A stretch of DNA of 64,000 nt from Lethocerus indicus (GCA_019843655.1 JACDQD010000002.1:8855393-8919392); one strand, 5' to 3'. Counted from the stretch's first letter, positions 12,412 to 21,920 are shown. Notes: generated by a model not told the origin, from the letters alone. Program-made: numbers and translations.

Positions 12412-15400
12412 TTTGAATTTGTATATAGTGGTTGATTGTAAAGAGTAGTTGTGTACTAAAATAATTCATGTATTTGTCAACTTAGGCAAGTCCTCATGCA
12501 GTGTACAGTGGCATTTCAGCTAGTGACATTGACCCTGTCAAACTAGATAGGTTGACTACAGCAAGTAAGTAAATTAAACTTAACTTATAAATTTTCAACT
12601 GCCAATATTTAGTATTTTATTAATTTTGCATGATTTATTGTTATCATGTTTTCTTGAACATTTTTAATATTAAATATATATGATTTATAAAATCACAAAA
12701 AGTATACAAATGTTTTTTTATATTTTTGTATCCTCTAGTAGAAAAACTTTAGTGGTATAGTATTATTATGTAACTGTTCTCCTGATAAATAAAAACCCGA
12801 CATATTTTATTTTTATAATTTTTCTGATATCAGTTTATAGAATTTTCATAATTAGTTATTTTTATATATTAATTATACATTATGGCAGAGTCAAAATTGG
12901 ACATTAATTATTTATTTATTTGTTTCCAGAAAAAAGAAAGGAGCCACCAGACTGTGATTCCAAACCAAGTAGTAGTGACCTAGTTGTTACATCCCCACAA
13001 CCGAATATGGTCAATAAATCTGTCAAACGTGTCAGAAGATAGTCAGTATTCATTTTTTCATATTTTAAAAGCAATGTTTCTTCTTTCAAACATGTAAGCA
13101 TTTTCTGTCAGGAGTTCTCTCTAGGGGTGTGCTAGTAGAAAAGTCAAATCACTGGAAGCAGAGTATGTACAAGTAAAATATACTCTCAGAAATATTTTGA
13201 AGTTTTAAAGATTTTATATTAAGTGGAGCAATCTTTAAATGTTTCCTTGAATAGATTTCATTTGTTTAATTACTGGACAGTCATATGAGAGAGTTCTTTT
13301 TTAATTAATTTTTTCTATCTTTTTAAACCTAACAGAAATATGGGCATTCAATTAATTTTCTTGGTGTATATTAGAGACACAATTAAACAGGCAAATTTTA
13401 AAGCCAAATACTAAGTCTGTAGTTGTAAGAATCAGTCACAATATCTTTTTTTTGATAATACACATTGGAAGAAATGTCTCTATTTCCTTTTTTGCACTAA
13501 CGATTCTTATATCTAATATTTATATGTTTATTTTCATCCTAAAAATTTGATATTTTAATGCTATTTTGGATTTTACCTGCTTTGTGCAAATTTGCACAAA
13601 GAAAAAAATTCAAGTTGTGAACTAGAGTAGAATATTTTGTTATTAATCTTGCTATACTTTGAATTTGATTGTTTTCAGGAATTGCATGAAGAGACATTGC
13701 GGGTAATTGTGCCAGTTTGGATGCCTTATTTGATGTCAAATGCACGAGTGCTATGCTGATTGTTTAGATTGTTTTATTTTCATTTTTCTGTCTCAGGCTC
13801 CTACTCAAAATCCCTGATGAAACTGCACACCTCTAGTTATGATCTCCTGTCCTATGTACCATTGGTTTTTGTGATGTGAAGATTAATTTTCAGAGTAGTT
13901 TAAATTACAACAAGCCCCATTACATGACAACTAAACATATACACACATAAAATACACATGTGCACTCGCATAAGTACACAAACTCCAAGCCAGAAAATTT
14001 TTGAAAAATGTACGAGAGTATTGTGTTTTTATAGTTGTTCGAGTGCTGAAGATGAAGATGGGGAAGACCCAAGTATGAAGGCACACAGAGAAAAAGAGAG
14101 AAGACAAGCCAACAACATCAGGGAAAGGTGAGACAGAGAGTGCTACTACCATTTCACAATCTCTTAAAATACTACATATTTTGTATTATTACTTGCCTTT
14201 AGCATGTACACATAATGATGTATATATTCTGTGAGTTCATTTATACAGACATATACACATTCACAAACAGTTATACACTCTGATCATTGTCCAATTAGAG
14301 TAGTTGCAGAACTGTAGTAGTGGTGATAGTGTCATGGTAGTTAGGATTACGTGGTAATTTTTGTCCCAAACATGTTGGCATAGCATTCGTGTTTGAATGA
14401 CTCATTGGCATTTCAAATGGCCTCGTATTTTGTAGTTTTTCATTTTCAAATAAAGATAAAATGAATCTAAAAAAAATAGACACATTAACATATACAATGT
14501 TCTAAAATTTAAAGAGTGGAAAATTGTATCCATAAACCTGTTATATATCAGGAAAACAAACATCCATGGGTTGTTGTTTTTATTATGATGGATGGTACTA
14601 AAACAGGAGAAAAATAAAAATTATCAATTGCACATACAGCTTCAAATGAAACTAAAAATACTGTAGAGAAATATTTTCAAAGAATTGGGTAAATATGTTT
14701 AAAAATGTGTAGAAATTATTGTAAAAATTTTGTACCTCGGACCAAGAGTTTCCAATATAAGTTTGATAAAACTGATAATAAAAAATTTAGAATTTAGAAA
14801 GATGAATCTTGAATTGCACAGGAATTGTCTCTGCTTTATCACTTGTGAACCTGTTAATCTGTATTTGATAATGGCGTACTCTCAGGGTCTATGTGTAAAA
14901 TGATCATTAGATAGTTGAACAAAGGTTATTTTTTGTTAAATAACTTTCCTAATAAAAAAAATATTTCTGTTAATCAGAAAATACAATTTTGAACTTAATA
15001 TCAATTAACATTATTAGTTAATGCTTAGTATCTGATGATTATTAGTTATTAACCTTTGTTAATAATCAGGTAGGGATAGGAATGTAAGGGACTTATTCAA
15101 CTGCTCCTTTTTTCTTGCCTAAATTAGATGAGTCATTACTCATTTCAGAAAAGTCGATTTGGTTTTTATCAGTTATTTGATTAAAACTACTAGAAGGAAA
15201 TACCTATTTAGCAAAGCAGTATTGTAGAATAATGTTTATGTTACTTGATGGATCTGTTCTTTCCTGTGTAATATATTAAAGGGATCAAATAATTTTTTCT
15301 CATAAATAATTTGAGTTAAAATTACTTGCCATACTCTGCTTGGTATCAGTAAATGACAAAATATAGATGCTGATCACACTATTAGCCTGCCCTTTCATTA

Positions 15401-18400
15401 CTTGGTTTCTCTCCATTGTGCAGATCTTAGAAACTGACTTTGCACCATACAGTTGCAACTGCTCTATATTGGCTTGTACCTCTTGAAAGCATTCTAAATT
15501 CAACCTGAAGCATGTTTTTGTCATAATCTGATACAATTTAGTTAACCTTTGTTGTTAGTTTTCTTGTCATGTTTCCTTGCATTTTGATAGCCATTATCAC
15601 AATAAGAATAGAAGAAAAATTGTCAGCATAATTATATATTTTGTAATATATTTTATGTATTGTGTTATAATATTGTTATTAATTTAGCCATTAAGATTGT
15701 CATAATCATGAAATTAAGTGCTTTATTAAAGTTGTTAGTAAAAATATACATTCAGTCTTATGCTATTCTTCTAATCAAAACTAGATGAGTTCTTCTAATC
15801 TACAATATTTGTAGAAATGTTGGTGCAAAGTCAGATTTCATGCTCTCTGATAGATTTTCCTCAATTTTTAAATATGTTGGTTGGAAATTTTGATTGCAAC
15901 AATGGTGTGTGCTGTATTTTATTGCTCCATTAATTTGGAAAATAATTATATTAATATAAATTTCTGAGCATACATCATAATTGCTGTAAAATGTTTCATT
16001 TTTATAAAAAATGTATTATATGTTTAATATTTAAATGAGGACAGAGTTTGATATTGGTTGACTTTTATGTTAAATAATTTTAATCCTTTATAAAGTATTT
16101 ATTATAAATCAAGGTTTTCAAAATCATTTGAAAAATTAATTAAAAATGCAACTTTTTATTATATTGGAATCTTGTGCAAATAATATTAAGGTTGTATACA
16201 TTTCATAAAATGAAAAGTAAATATTTATGCAATGAAATTTGTGATATTTGGTTAAATTTGTTAGTCAATAAAGTCTTAGAGTAAAGAGAGTACAGAAAAT
16301 TCATAATTCTTACTAAATGTTAATAATGTCAAACTTTGTCCCTACCTTGTTTTTTTTACTAATTATAACAGTAAATAGTGCTCAAAAAATAAATGGAACT
16401 GTTAAGTGAATTATGTTGTTGATTAATTAGAAATGATCTGTTCAGAAATATTTCAGATTTTAGAGATTAATTGCCAAATACTATCCATTTTAAATAGTGT
16501 ATGTAATCCGTAAAGCCTGGGCATAAAATAAGAATTCACATAAAAGGGTTTTATTTTGGGCACTGTTTCTGTTATTTTTTTCTTCAATTCGAACATCCTG
16601 TAAAACAGAATCAATTGTTAGATCTGTTATGTATAATAGATTAGTCCATTTATCTTAATATAGCGGGGAAAAAAATTCAGAGTGGCATCTATAAATTGTC
16701 CGCCATGCCTTATTTACATGTTTAAAATGTACACTGTCTGGATCAGTAATTGATATTATTATTTCCCATTCAGTATAATAGCAAATTATATTTTTGCTCA
16801 GTAACTATTTAAATAAGGTACAACAATTTGACAAAATGCTAATGTAATTAAATTATTTAAACTTTACATGATGTAAAGTCACATCTTGAAACAAGGCAAA
16901 TTTGAGCAATTATTTTCTACTAGAATAAATTTTGTGCATAAGTTAAAAATTTTAGTAGCAATATGAGATCAGATAAGTGATGTTAATTTTTATGTATAAA
17001 TGGTTTAAATGCATAAAATGGTATACCACTCTGATTATTTATTTCCCTTGTATAAAATGTAATTAAGATAAATAACTGGAAAAGTGACAATGTTGTTATT
17101 GGATGCATGTGTGTGTGTGTTGTGTACATGTAGTGAGGAAGAGGGGGATGATCCAGAATTGAAGGCACAACGAGAGCGAGAGAGGCGGCAGGCGAACAAT
17201 GCAAGGGAAAGGTAAACAACAAAACGAAAAACAGCATCTCCAATACAAGAACAACATTACATATCGTTTTGTTTACTATTGTTCCTAATTATTTTTTGTA
17301 ACGCCTTTAACAATATCATTATTGCCATGCATTGTCATCTTCACCATTCTCCTTTGACTGCTGCTGCTTACTAACTTTATCTCATTAATATTCACCCTGC
17401 CACACACACCCAGGAACAGAATTTGCTATACAGGAATATATAAATAATTATTTGATTTTATATTCCTTTTTATGGAAGATTCATAAAGGTTTTTTGAAAA
17501 ACATTATAATAAAATATTAATGTGCAGATGTGATTATATATTGTGCTCTAAGCTCTAAAAACAAACATGATACATTTAAAAATTATTTTAGGTATTTTAT
17601 TAATTGCAACCAATTTTCATGTATTTGATTAGAACATCTCTCACTTTCTAAAGCAAGAAAAGAACATGGATGTTCAGAACTATTTTTCTCACTTCAGCCA
17701 ATGTTTAATATAACAAATGCTTGCAAATTTGTTCTTAAGTGTGGCTATTTGGATTGTTACAATATAAAAGCTTTTCATTATTTCATTTTTTGATATATAA
17801 AAGATTTTGGTTTATGGGATTCTGTTAATTAATAATGGTTTCTCTTCTGATAAATGTGAAGCAGCTTTAAGTTATTGGATAATTGTTTCATCTATTCTAC
17901 TGTGACAGTTTTACAATAATGTGCATTAAAACAAGGGTGTGGAATTAACAGTTAATCATTTTTTTGTAAATTAATTTCTAAGTTATTACAAGTGTATTTA
18001 TTATTTCTAATTGCTAGTTTATGTGCAATAGAAGGAGTGTATATAAATTTATAATAAAATAGTTATCGTAGTTGTTAGCCATCAAGAATTCAGTTATTTG
18101 TCGAATCGAATTATACTTTTATCTTTTATATTATTTTTTTCATAAGTATACCAGTTTGAACAAGAAGAAAATAAAGATAGTTAAATTACAATTCTTGATT
18201 TAAATACATTACACTATGGTGTGTTTTATTATAATGGTTTATTGTTTGATATACTGGTTTCTTATCAAAACATTGTATGATTTCTTTATCGCTTTCTTAA
18301 TATAAGTTTGAAATAATTAGTCAATTATACTTATTGCTTATGAAATAATAGATTGGTTTACTTTTCAGAATAGAAAAAACCAAACTTGGAAACATTATAT

Positions 18401-18957
18401 AATTACATATATTAATTATGTTTTCAGGATTAGGATACGTGATATTAATGAGGCATTAAAGGAACTTGGTAGGATGTGCATGTCCCATTTGAAGACTGAC
18501 AAGCCTCAAACCAAATTAGGTATCCTGAACATGGCAGTAGAGGTCATTATGTCTCTTGAACAACAAGTTAGAGGTAACACATAGATAAATGGGATAATTA
18601 TGTGCACTCTTTTGTCAAACACTTTTTTCTGCACAAGCATGTGCATATATAAATCTTCAGATTATTTTATTTTGTATTCAATTTCAGAGCGTAACCTAAA
18701 TCCTAAGGCTGCATGTTTGAAGAGGAGAGAAGAGGAGAAATCTGAAGAAGGCCCTAAATTAGGCCACTTGGCTGCTATGCAAGGCCACCTCCCAGCTGCA
18801 GCACCTTTTCCTACATTACCACCTCCCGTATGTATATTTTTTGTTTGCAGAGAGAACATTTTTTTGCATAATTATTAAAGATATGAATTGTATAATAAAA
18901 TGTTTGAACTGCGTACAGGGTTCACAGGGTGGTTTGTCTCATGGAGGGCCTCAGTAG
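5771..18957 (+). CDS. da: daughterless-type E protein (class A bHLH transcription factor), 3' half of gene, multi-exon
   Basis: Nuclear class A bHLH factor that binds E-box DNA (CANNTG) as a homodimer or as partner of tissue-specific bHLH proteins such as Achaete-Scute, Atonal and Twist. Recognised from concatenated exons in family order: SPRYTSPK segment, proline/glycine linker ending GKALAS, STPV segment, AD2 helix RLDDAI..LR.HAE (two exon versions), acidic/basic linker KRVRRY, basic region (two exon versions), helix1-loop-helix2 with [16 protein letters not shown]-terminal block [17 protein letters not shown], short tail and TAG stop at 18955. Exons: 5771-5858, 7647-7750, 8066-8236, 9778-9957, 10764-10838, 12055-12222, 12486-12564, 12930-13041, 14035-14127 or 17134-17211, 18428-18573, 18688-18827, 18919-18957. 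Every junction has AG/GT borders and keeps one frame. The N-terminal AD1 half is outside the window. Exon ends are inferred without transcript evidence; family identity is essentially certain. Confidence 0.95.
5859..7646 (+). other. da intron with (AT)n microsatellite and low-complexity sequence
   Basis: 1.8 kb, CpG-replete, no coding recognised. It contains an (AT)18 array at 7439-7474. The open frame at 6990-7307 translates to no recognisable protein and is treated as noise. Confidence 0.75.
7439..7474. repeat. (AT)18 microsatellite
   Basis: Uninterrupted AT dinucleotide run inside the intron before the exon at 7647. Confidence 0.98.
7647..7750 (+). CDS. da: da exon: Gly/Pro/Tyr-rich linker
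   Basis: Acceptor CTGTTTCAG, donor ATG/GTATGT. The 104 nt complete the preceding split codon and end in phase 0. Reads [20 protein letters not shown] then a [14 protein letters not shown] tail, corresponding in position to the SDPWSSSSG region of vertebrate E proteins. Low-complexity disordered linker with no catalytic or binding motif. Confidence 0.9.
8066..8236 (+). CDS. da: da exon: LPPMSS...GKALAS segment, CpG-rich
   Basis: Acceptor TTTGTTGCAG, donor TCA/GTCAGT; 171 nt, 57 codons, phase 0-0. Contains LPPMSSLRG (compare LPPMSTFHR of vertebrate TCF4), a serine/proline-rich run, and ends in [10 protein letters not shown], which matches the conserved DALGKALAS motif that continues as IY in the next exon. 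Holds 15 CpGs by hand count, whereas the next 1,541 nt of intron hold about three. Confidence 0.95.
8237..9777 (+). other. da intron, strongly CpG-depleted
   Basis: AT-rich, no coding or known repeat recognised. CpG count is about three by eye, marking a sharp change of composition from the preceding exon. Confidence 0.8.
9778..9957 (+). CDS. da: da exon: IYPTEQ...[12 protein letters not shown] segment with Gly8 run
   Basis: Acceptor CAACTGTTACAG, donor ATG/GTCAGT; 180 nt, 60 codons, phase 0-0. [20 protein letters not shown] aligns directly with IYSPDH...[12 protein letters not shown] of vertebrate E proteins, next to the activation domain. An eight-glycine run then a WGAPHSPHF segment and five prolines follow, suggesting a flexible linker. 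Confidence 0.95.
9958..10763 (+). other. da intron
   Basis: AT-rich and CpG-poor; no gene, RNA or repeat recognised apart from short homopolymer runs. Confidence 0.8.
10764..10838 (+). CDS. da: da exon: AD2 (loop-helix) version 1
   Basis: Acceptor TCTGTGTGGACAG, donor GAG/GTCAGT; 75 nt, 25 codons, phase 0-0. Begins [11 protein letters not shown] and continues [14 protein letters not shown], the conserved amphipathic helix of E-protein activation domain 2 (RLDDAIHVLRNHA in vertebrate TCF4). The exon 12055-12222 carries a second copy of the same helix. Since both exons are phase 0 and multiples of three, either one, both or neither can be included without changing frame. Confidence 0.9.
10839..12054 (+). 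other. da intron between the two AD2 exons
   Basis: 1.2 kb, AT-rich and CpG-poor. No further copy of the AD2 helix or other coding segment found in it. Confidence 0.75.
12055..12222 (+). CDS. da: da exon: AD2 (loop-helix) version 2 with Gln/Pro-rich tail
   Basis: Acceptor TTATTTCTGCACAG, donor CTG/GTGGGT; 168 nt, 56 codons, phase 0-0. Encodes [17 protein letters not shown], closest to the canonical AD2 helix, followed by [16 protein letters not shown] and a [14 protein letters not shown] tail. Shares 11 of 16 residues with the helix encoded at 10764-10838. The GTGGGT donor is weak, consistent with regulated use or with a slightly different true end. Confidence 0.9.
12223..12485 (+). other. 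short da intron containing a long (AT)n array
   Basis: 263 nt of which about 60 are an AT/AC microsatellite at 12351-12411; acceptor CAACTTAG. Confidence 0.85.
12351..12411. repeat. (AT)n(AC)n microsatellite
   Basis: Uninterrupted AT run changing to ACACACACA at its 3' end, inside a short da intron. Confidence 0.98.
12486..12564 (+). CDS. da: da exon: linker between AD2 and basic region
   Basis: Acceptor TTGTCAACTTAG, donor AA/GTAAGT; 79 nt, phase 0 in and one nucleotide out. Reads [20 protein letters not shown] then DRLTTA. A short acidic/polar linker with no motif I can name, placed by frame continuity on both sides. Confidence 0.85.
12565..12929 (+). other. da intron
   Basis: AT-rich, CpG-free by eye; no other feature seen. 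Confidence 0.8.
12930..13041 (+). CDS. da: da exon: basic linker with putative NLS, ends in TA
   Basis: Acceptor TTTGTTTCCAG, donor TA/GTCAGT; 112 nt. Begins [17 protein letters not shown] and ends [10 protein letters not shown], the Tyr codon being split as TA plus the first base of the next exon. Two basic clusters (KKRKE and KRVRR) form a plausible nuclear localisation signal just before the bHLH. The terminal TA matters: splicing to either basic-region exon gives TAT (Tyr), whereas splicing straight to 18428 or reading into the intron gives TAG stop. Confidence 0.9.
13042..14034 (+). other. da intron, CA-rich near the exon 8A acceptor
   Basis: About 1 kb, CpG-poor. The last 100 nt contain an A/C-rich stretch (roughly 13936-13981) upstream of the acceptor TTGTGTTTTTATAG. 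No coding recognised. Confidence 0.8.
14035..14127 (+). CDS. da: da alternative exon 8A: acidic plus bHLH basic region, NNI version
   Basis: 93 nt, entering and leaving in the same phase as exon 17134-17211, donor AAAG/GTGAGA. Encodes (Y)[14 protein letters not shown] followed by the basic region [17 protein letters not shown], whose last Arg codon is completed by the helix exon at 18428. Arg, Asn and the E-box-reading Glu-Arg of the bHLH basic consensus are all present. The residue before RER is Ile where E proteins normally have Ala. The CSSAEDED lead-in resembles insect Da, so this may be the ancestral exon in position. Best explained as one of two mutually exclusive exons. Confidence 0.9.
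14128..17133 (+). other. intron between the two alternative basic-region exons
   Basis: 3.0 kb, AT-rich and CpG-poor. No extra basic-region copy found. It ends with a TG-repeat (17108-17125) directly before the exon 8B acceptor. The open frames at 14295-14483 and 15300-15536 on the minus strand match nothing known. Confidence 0.75.
17108..17125 (+). promoter_or_regulatory. UG-repeat in place of a polypyrimidine tract at the exon 8B 3' splice site
   Basis: The bases before the acceptor AG at 17132-17133 read TGTGTGTGTGTGTTGTGT then ACATGTAG. This is a weak 3' splice site. UG repeats at such positions are established targets of CELF/Bruno-type and TDP-43-type RNA-binding proteins, so regulated inclusion of the following exon is inferred. 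Confidence 0.5.
17134..17211 (+). CDS. da: da alternative exon 8B: acidic plus bHLH basic region, NNA version
   Basis: 78 nt, same entry and exit phases as exon 14035-14127, donor AAAG/GTAAAC. Encodes (Y)EEEGDDPEL followed by [17 protein letters not shown], with the canonical E-protein NNARER. It matches exon 8A at 18 of 26 aligned residues but is three codons plus two bases shorter at the acidic end and lacks CSS. Placed 3.0 kb downstream of 8A and 1.2 kb before the helix exon. Either exon completes the bHLH; inclusion of both keeps frame but changes the final Arg of 8A to Ser. Confidence 0.9.
17212..18427 (+). other. da intron before the helix-loop-helix exon
   Basis: 1.2 kb, AT-rich and CpG-poor; acceptor TTATGTTTTCAG. 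Nothing else recognised. Confidence 0.8.
18428..18573 (+). CDS. da: da exon: helix1-loop-helix2
   Basis: 146 nt, acceptor TTTTCAG, donor GAG/GTAACA. Completes the final Arg of the basic region, then [15 protein letters not shown] (helix 1), [14 protein letters not shown] (loop), [18 protein letters not shown] (helix 2). This is the dimerisation surface for homo- and heterodimers. The sequence is close to Drosophila Da throughout, which anchors the whole gene call. Confidence 0.98.
18688..18827 (+). CDS. da: da exon: post-bHLH conserved block
   Basis: 140 nt, acceptor CAATTTCAG, donor CCC/GTATGT. Encodes [18 protein letters not shown], the conserved domain C of E proteins directly after helix 2, then [20 protein letters not shown] and APFPTLPPP. 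The preceding intron is only 114 nt. Confidence 0.97.
18919..18957 (+). CDS. da: da terminal coding segment and stop
   Basis: After a 91-nt intron (acceptor ACTGCGTACAG), reads [12 protein letters not shown] and stops at TAG 18955-18957. The exon continues into the 3'UTR. If the preceding intron is retained the protein would instead end with 16 other residues (VCIFF...HNY) and stop at 18876-18878. Confidence 0.9.
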   Translation, partial: GSQGGLSHGGPQ

Positions 18958-19591
18958 CAGCACGAGATGTGACAGCCACGAGGAGAAGAGCATCGTCACA
19001 CTTCTCTGTATTCCTTTTATTACTATTGTTACTGTCCCCCTCCGCCATCATTAGCCGGAGAGGAACGTGACTCTGAAGAAGATACTTGGAGGAGAAGATG
19101 AAGTTAAAGAAGCTAAGAAAAGGAACACAACAGAATGAATTTGGGGATCTTCGCGTGTCCACACCAGTGGCTGGCAACAGTGCCGCTAAGAGTTGAGAAG
19201 AGACGACATTATAAGGCAGCTGGTGCGTGTATATTGCCTATGAAGAACTAGAACATGTGCATGTGATTCAGAGTGCGTTGATATATAATAGAGAGAAGAA
19301 CAGTGCCAACTACTGAAGACGACAACGAAGATGAAAGAGAAATGTCCTTAAAGTGCAAAGTATCAATTATTGATAAAAAAAAGAAAAGAATGAATAAACA
19401 AATCATTATTGGGCTTCCATAAAAATTGAAATCACCACCGGAATGCTGAGAAATTACGTGTCCTGTATTTTCTATATTATTGTTACCTAATATTTTTGTT
19501 GACTGTTCTGTCTCTTGACAGGTATGTGTATATGTGTATCCATTGGTGAAAGGCTTATCAATCATTCTTAGTAGTAAATGTTCTGTTGAAG

Positions 19592-19593
<2 letters not shown>

Positions 19594-19651
<58 letters not shown>
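19594..19651. repeat. (AT)29 microsatellite
   Basis: Uninterrupted AT run in the presumed 3'UTR. Confidence 0.98.
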
Positions 19652-19652
<1 letters not shown>

Positions 19653-19869
19653 CCATACTTTTGTGATGGACAGTTAGTTTTTGTTATGAGTTGTTAAACA
19701 AAGAGGAAAAAATCATTACAAGATCTCTTAAGTAAGTATTTAGTTATGTCCCGAAAAGGTTTTAATTGTTTAGAGAAATGGAATATTCTGGCAGGAAAAA
19801 TATTTCAACAGCATAATGAACTGTATTTATCTTCATCTGCTGATGATCTTATTGCTTTATTACAGCAAT

Positions 19870-19980
19870 AGTAAGTAATGTTTAATACTTATAGTAGTAA
19901 GGCTTAATACTTACATTAGTAAGTAATGTTTAATACTTACTGTAGTAAGTAATGCTTAATACTTACTGTACTAAGTAATG
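19870..19980 (+). repeat. tandem array of palindromic ~26-bp units
   Basis: Four to five imperfect copies of AGTAAGTAATG-YTTAATACTTACTGT (one copy shortened to about 22 bp). Each unit pairs AGTAAGTA with TACTTACT, so single units and neighbours can fold as hairpins in RNA. Confidence 0.85.
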
Positions 19981-21863
19981 CAGTCAGTATGTAGTAATTA
20001 GGATGAATCTAATTTTAAAAATTAAAATTCAGATATTGCTATATTATTATCTTACATAAGATTCTTCATGCATACTTTTCAATTTTTAAAAATTATATTA
20101 AAAAATTGATTTATCAATCTACTCATTTCACTTCTCTCCAGTTTGAGAAATGTTCTTTTTATTTCCATCCTTTAATTTTGTCTATTTGTGTTCAATTAAG
20201 GTTGTTATTATACAGAAGAAAATGTATGGAGCAGGACATTAAAAACAAATATTTCCTCAACAGAAGTAGAGGATATTACTTTTAAAATGAGAATTAGAAT
20301 AAAAAAATTCATCTAGAGAAATGTTTTTCAAATATTTCTAGAATGTTCCATTTTTTTTGGCAATTAATGAGAAAATGTGTGTATACCCATAGAGCTTTTG
20401 GAAGAAATCATTTTGAAGTAATAGATTAATTTCTGAATTAATATAATTGATCCTTTTCTTAAAATACTTATGAAGGGGCTTGTAACCACTCACGTTATTA
20501 TCTATTTTCTTTTACTTGCTTGTTCATGGGTTAAAACCAGTTTCAGTTTTTCACCATTGTCAGTTATAATATGTTTATTTACACAATGTATTTACACATT
20601 TGGGGTTCTTCAGTGGCAGTTGAAATGCATAAGCCCCTCACTATACTGACAATGTTGAGAATCAAAAACTACCTTAGCAGAGGATAAACAAGTGAGAGAA
20701 GACAGAAATTCGCTTAAGTGATGATATAATTAATTTTGTTTACAATAGTTTATATAAATTAGTATTTCTTTAATAACAGAATAAAATATTGTATTTATCC
20801 AGTGAATAAATGTAGTACATGACCTTCCCTTATTTTTGGAAAATTGTTAATTATCTTAAGATGTATGTGGTTATTTTTCTTCCATTGAATTATAATGCTC
20901 CTAACTCATTTCTAGTGCATTGTGTAATCTTGTATTTGTATTATTCAAAATTAATTGGCTAATCAAGTACAGAATGATAAACTTGTAAAAAGAATGGTAA
21001 TCTTATAATTCAGGACATTTTCAACTTAAAAGGATACTAAAAAAAGATTATTCCCAGGATACATACAATTATTTTATTTCAACACAATTTGTAAATAATT
21101 TAAAAGAAACTTACTGAAATGGTAAACATATACACAAATACCTATTAAATTTAAGGGACAGATTTGGTGATCAGAATTTATTGTCATTAATAATTACTGT
21201 GAAATATATATATATATAAACTGAAACCAAAATAAGCCGCTGCCATATTTTTGTGATTTTTTAATTATATCGTTCATGATTATTTTTAAGGCTCAAAATA
21301 AATCAGGTGAACATGCCCACACCTGTGATCTTGAGGTGCACACTTCTCAAAGTGTTTTTATGCCAGTGCAGAAAGTTTATAATAATTTAAACTTTTTTGT
21401 TTTTTATCAGTTTTAATTTATTTAATATTTATCTCTCAATATTTATCAGTCATTTAAAAGACACTTTTAATGAAAATTAGGATGTTCTGTGCCAATGAGT
21501 GTATTTTGTTCTTATTCTTTTTTTTATATTATAAATACTGAAAATCTGATGAGGAGAGCATGTTGTAACTCGATAGACCATTGCCATATCAAATGACTTA
21601 TTATGATTTGTATGTATTATTTTATTTTATTCTCCCCTATTGAGATTGCCTAATACCAATCAATTTTTTTGTAAATATGACCCCAAACAAAATATTATTT
21701 TAGGTTTTAGTCTCTTTTTTACTATATTTTTAAGTTTGTTTCTTAGTTGTTATTTAATGATAGATAAAGTCGCGAGGTGAGGTGGGGCACAAGTGACAAC
21801 CCTTTTTGGTCCTGAAATAAAACCTTATTGTTCTGATTTTATAAATATATGTACGTTTTAACA

Positions 21864-21866
<3 letters not shown>

Positions 21867-21912
<46 letters not shown>
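21867..21912. repeat. (AT)23 microsatellite
   Basis: AT run followed by GTATGTAT. Confidence 0.97.

Positions 21913-21920
<8 letters not shown>

Noticed and set aside
18875..19177. 100-residue minus-strand open frame overlapping the da stop and 3'UTR
   Set aside because: Antisense shadow of the terminal exon and UTR with no known motif.
20905..20925. microRNA-like word GTGCATTGT (mir-33-type 5' end)
   Set aside because: Match stops after nine bases and no hairpin surrounds it.
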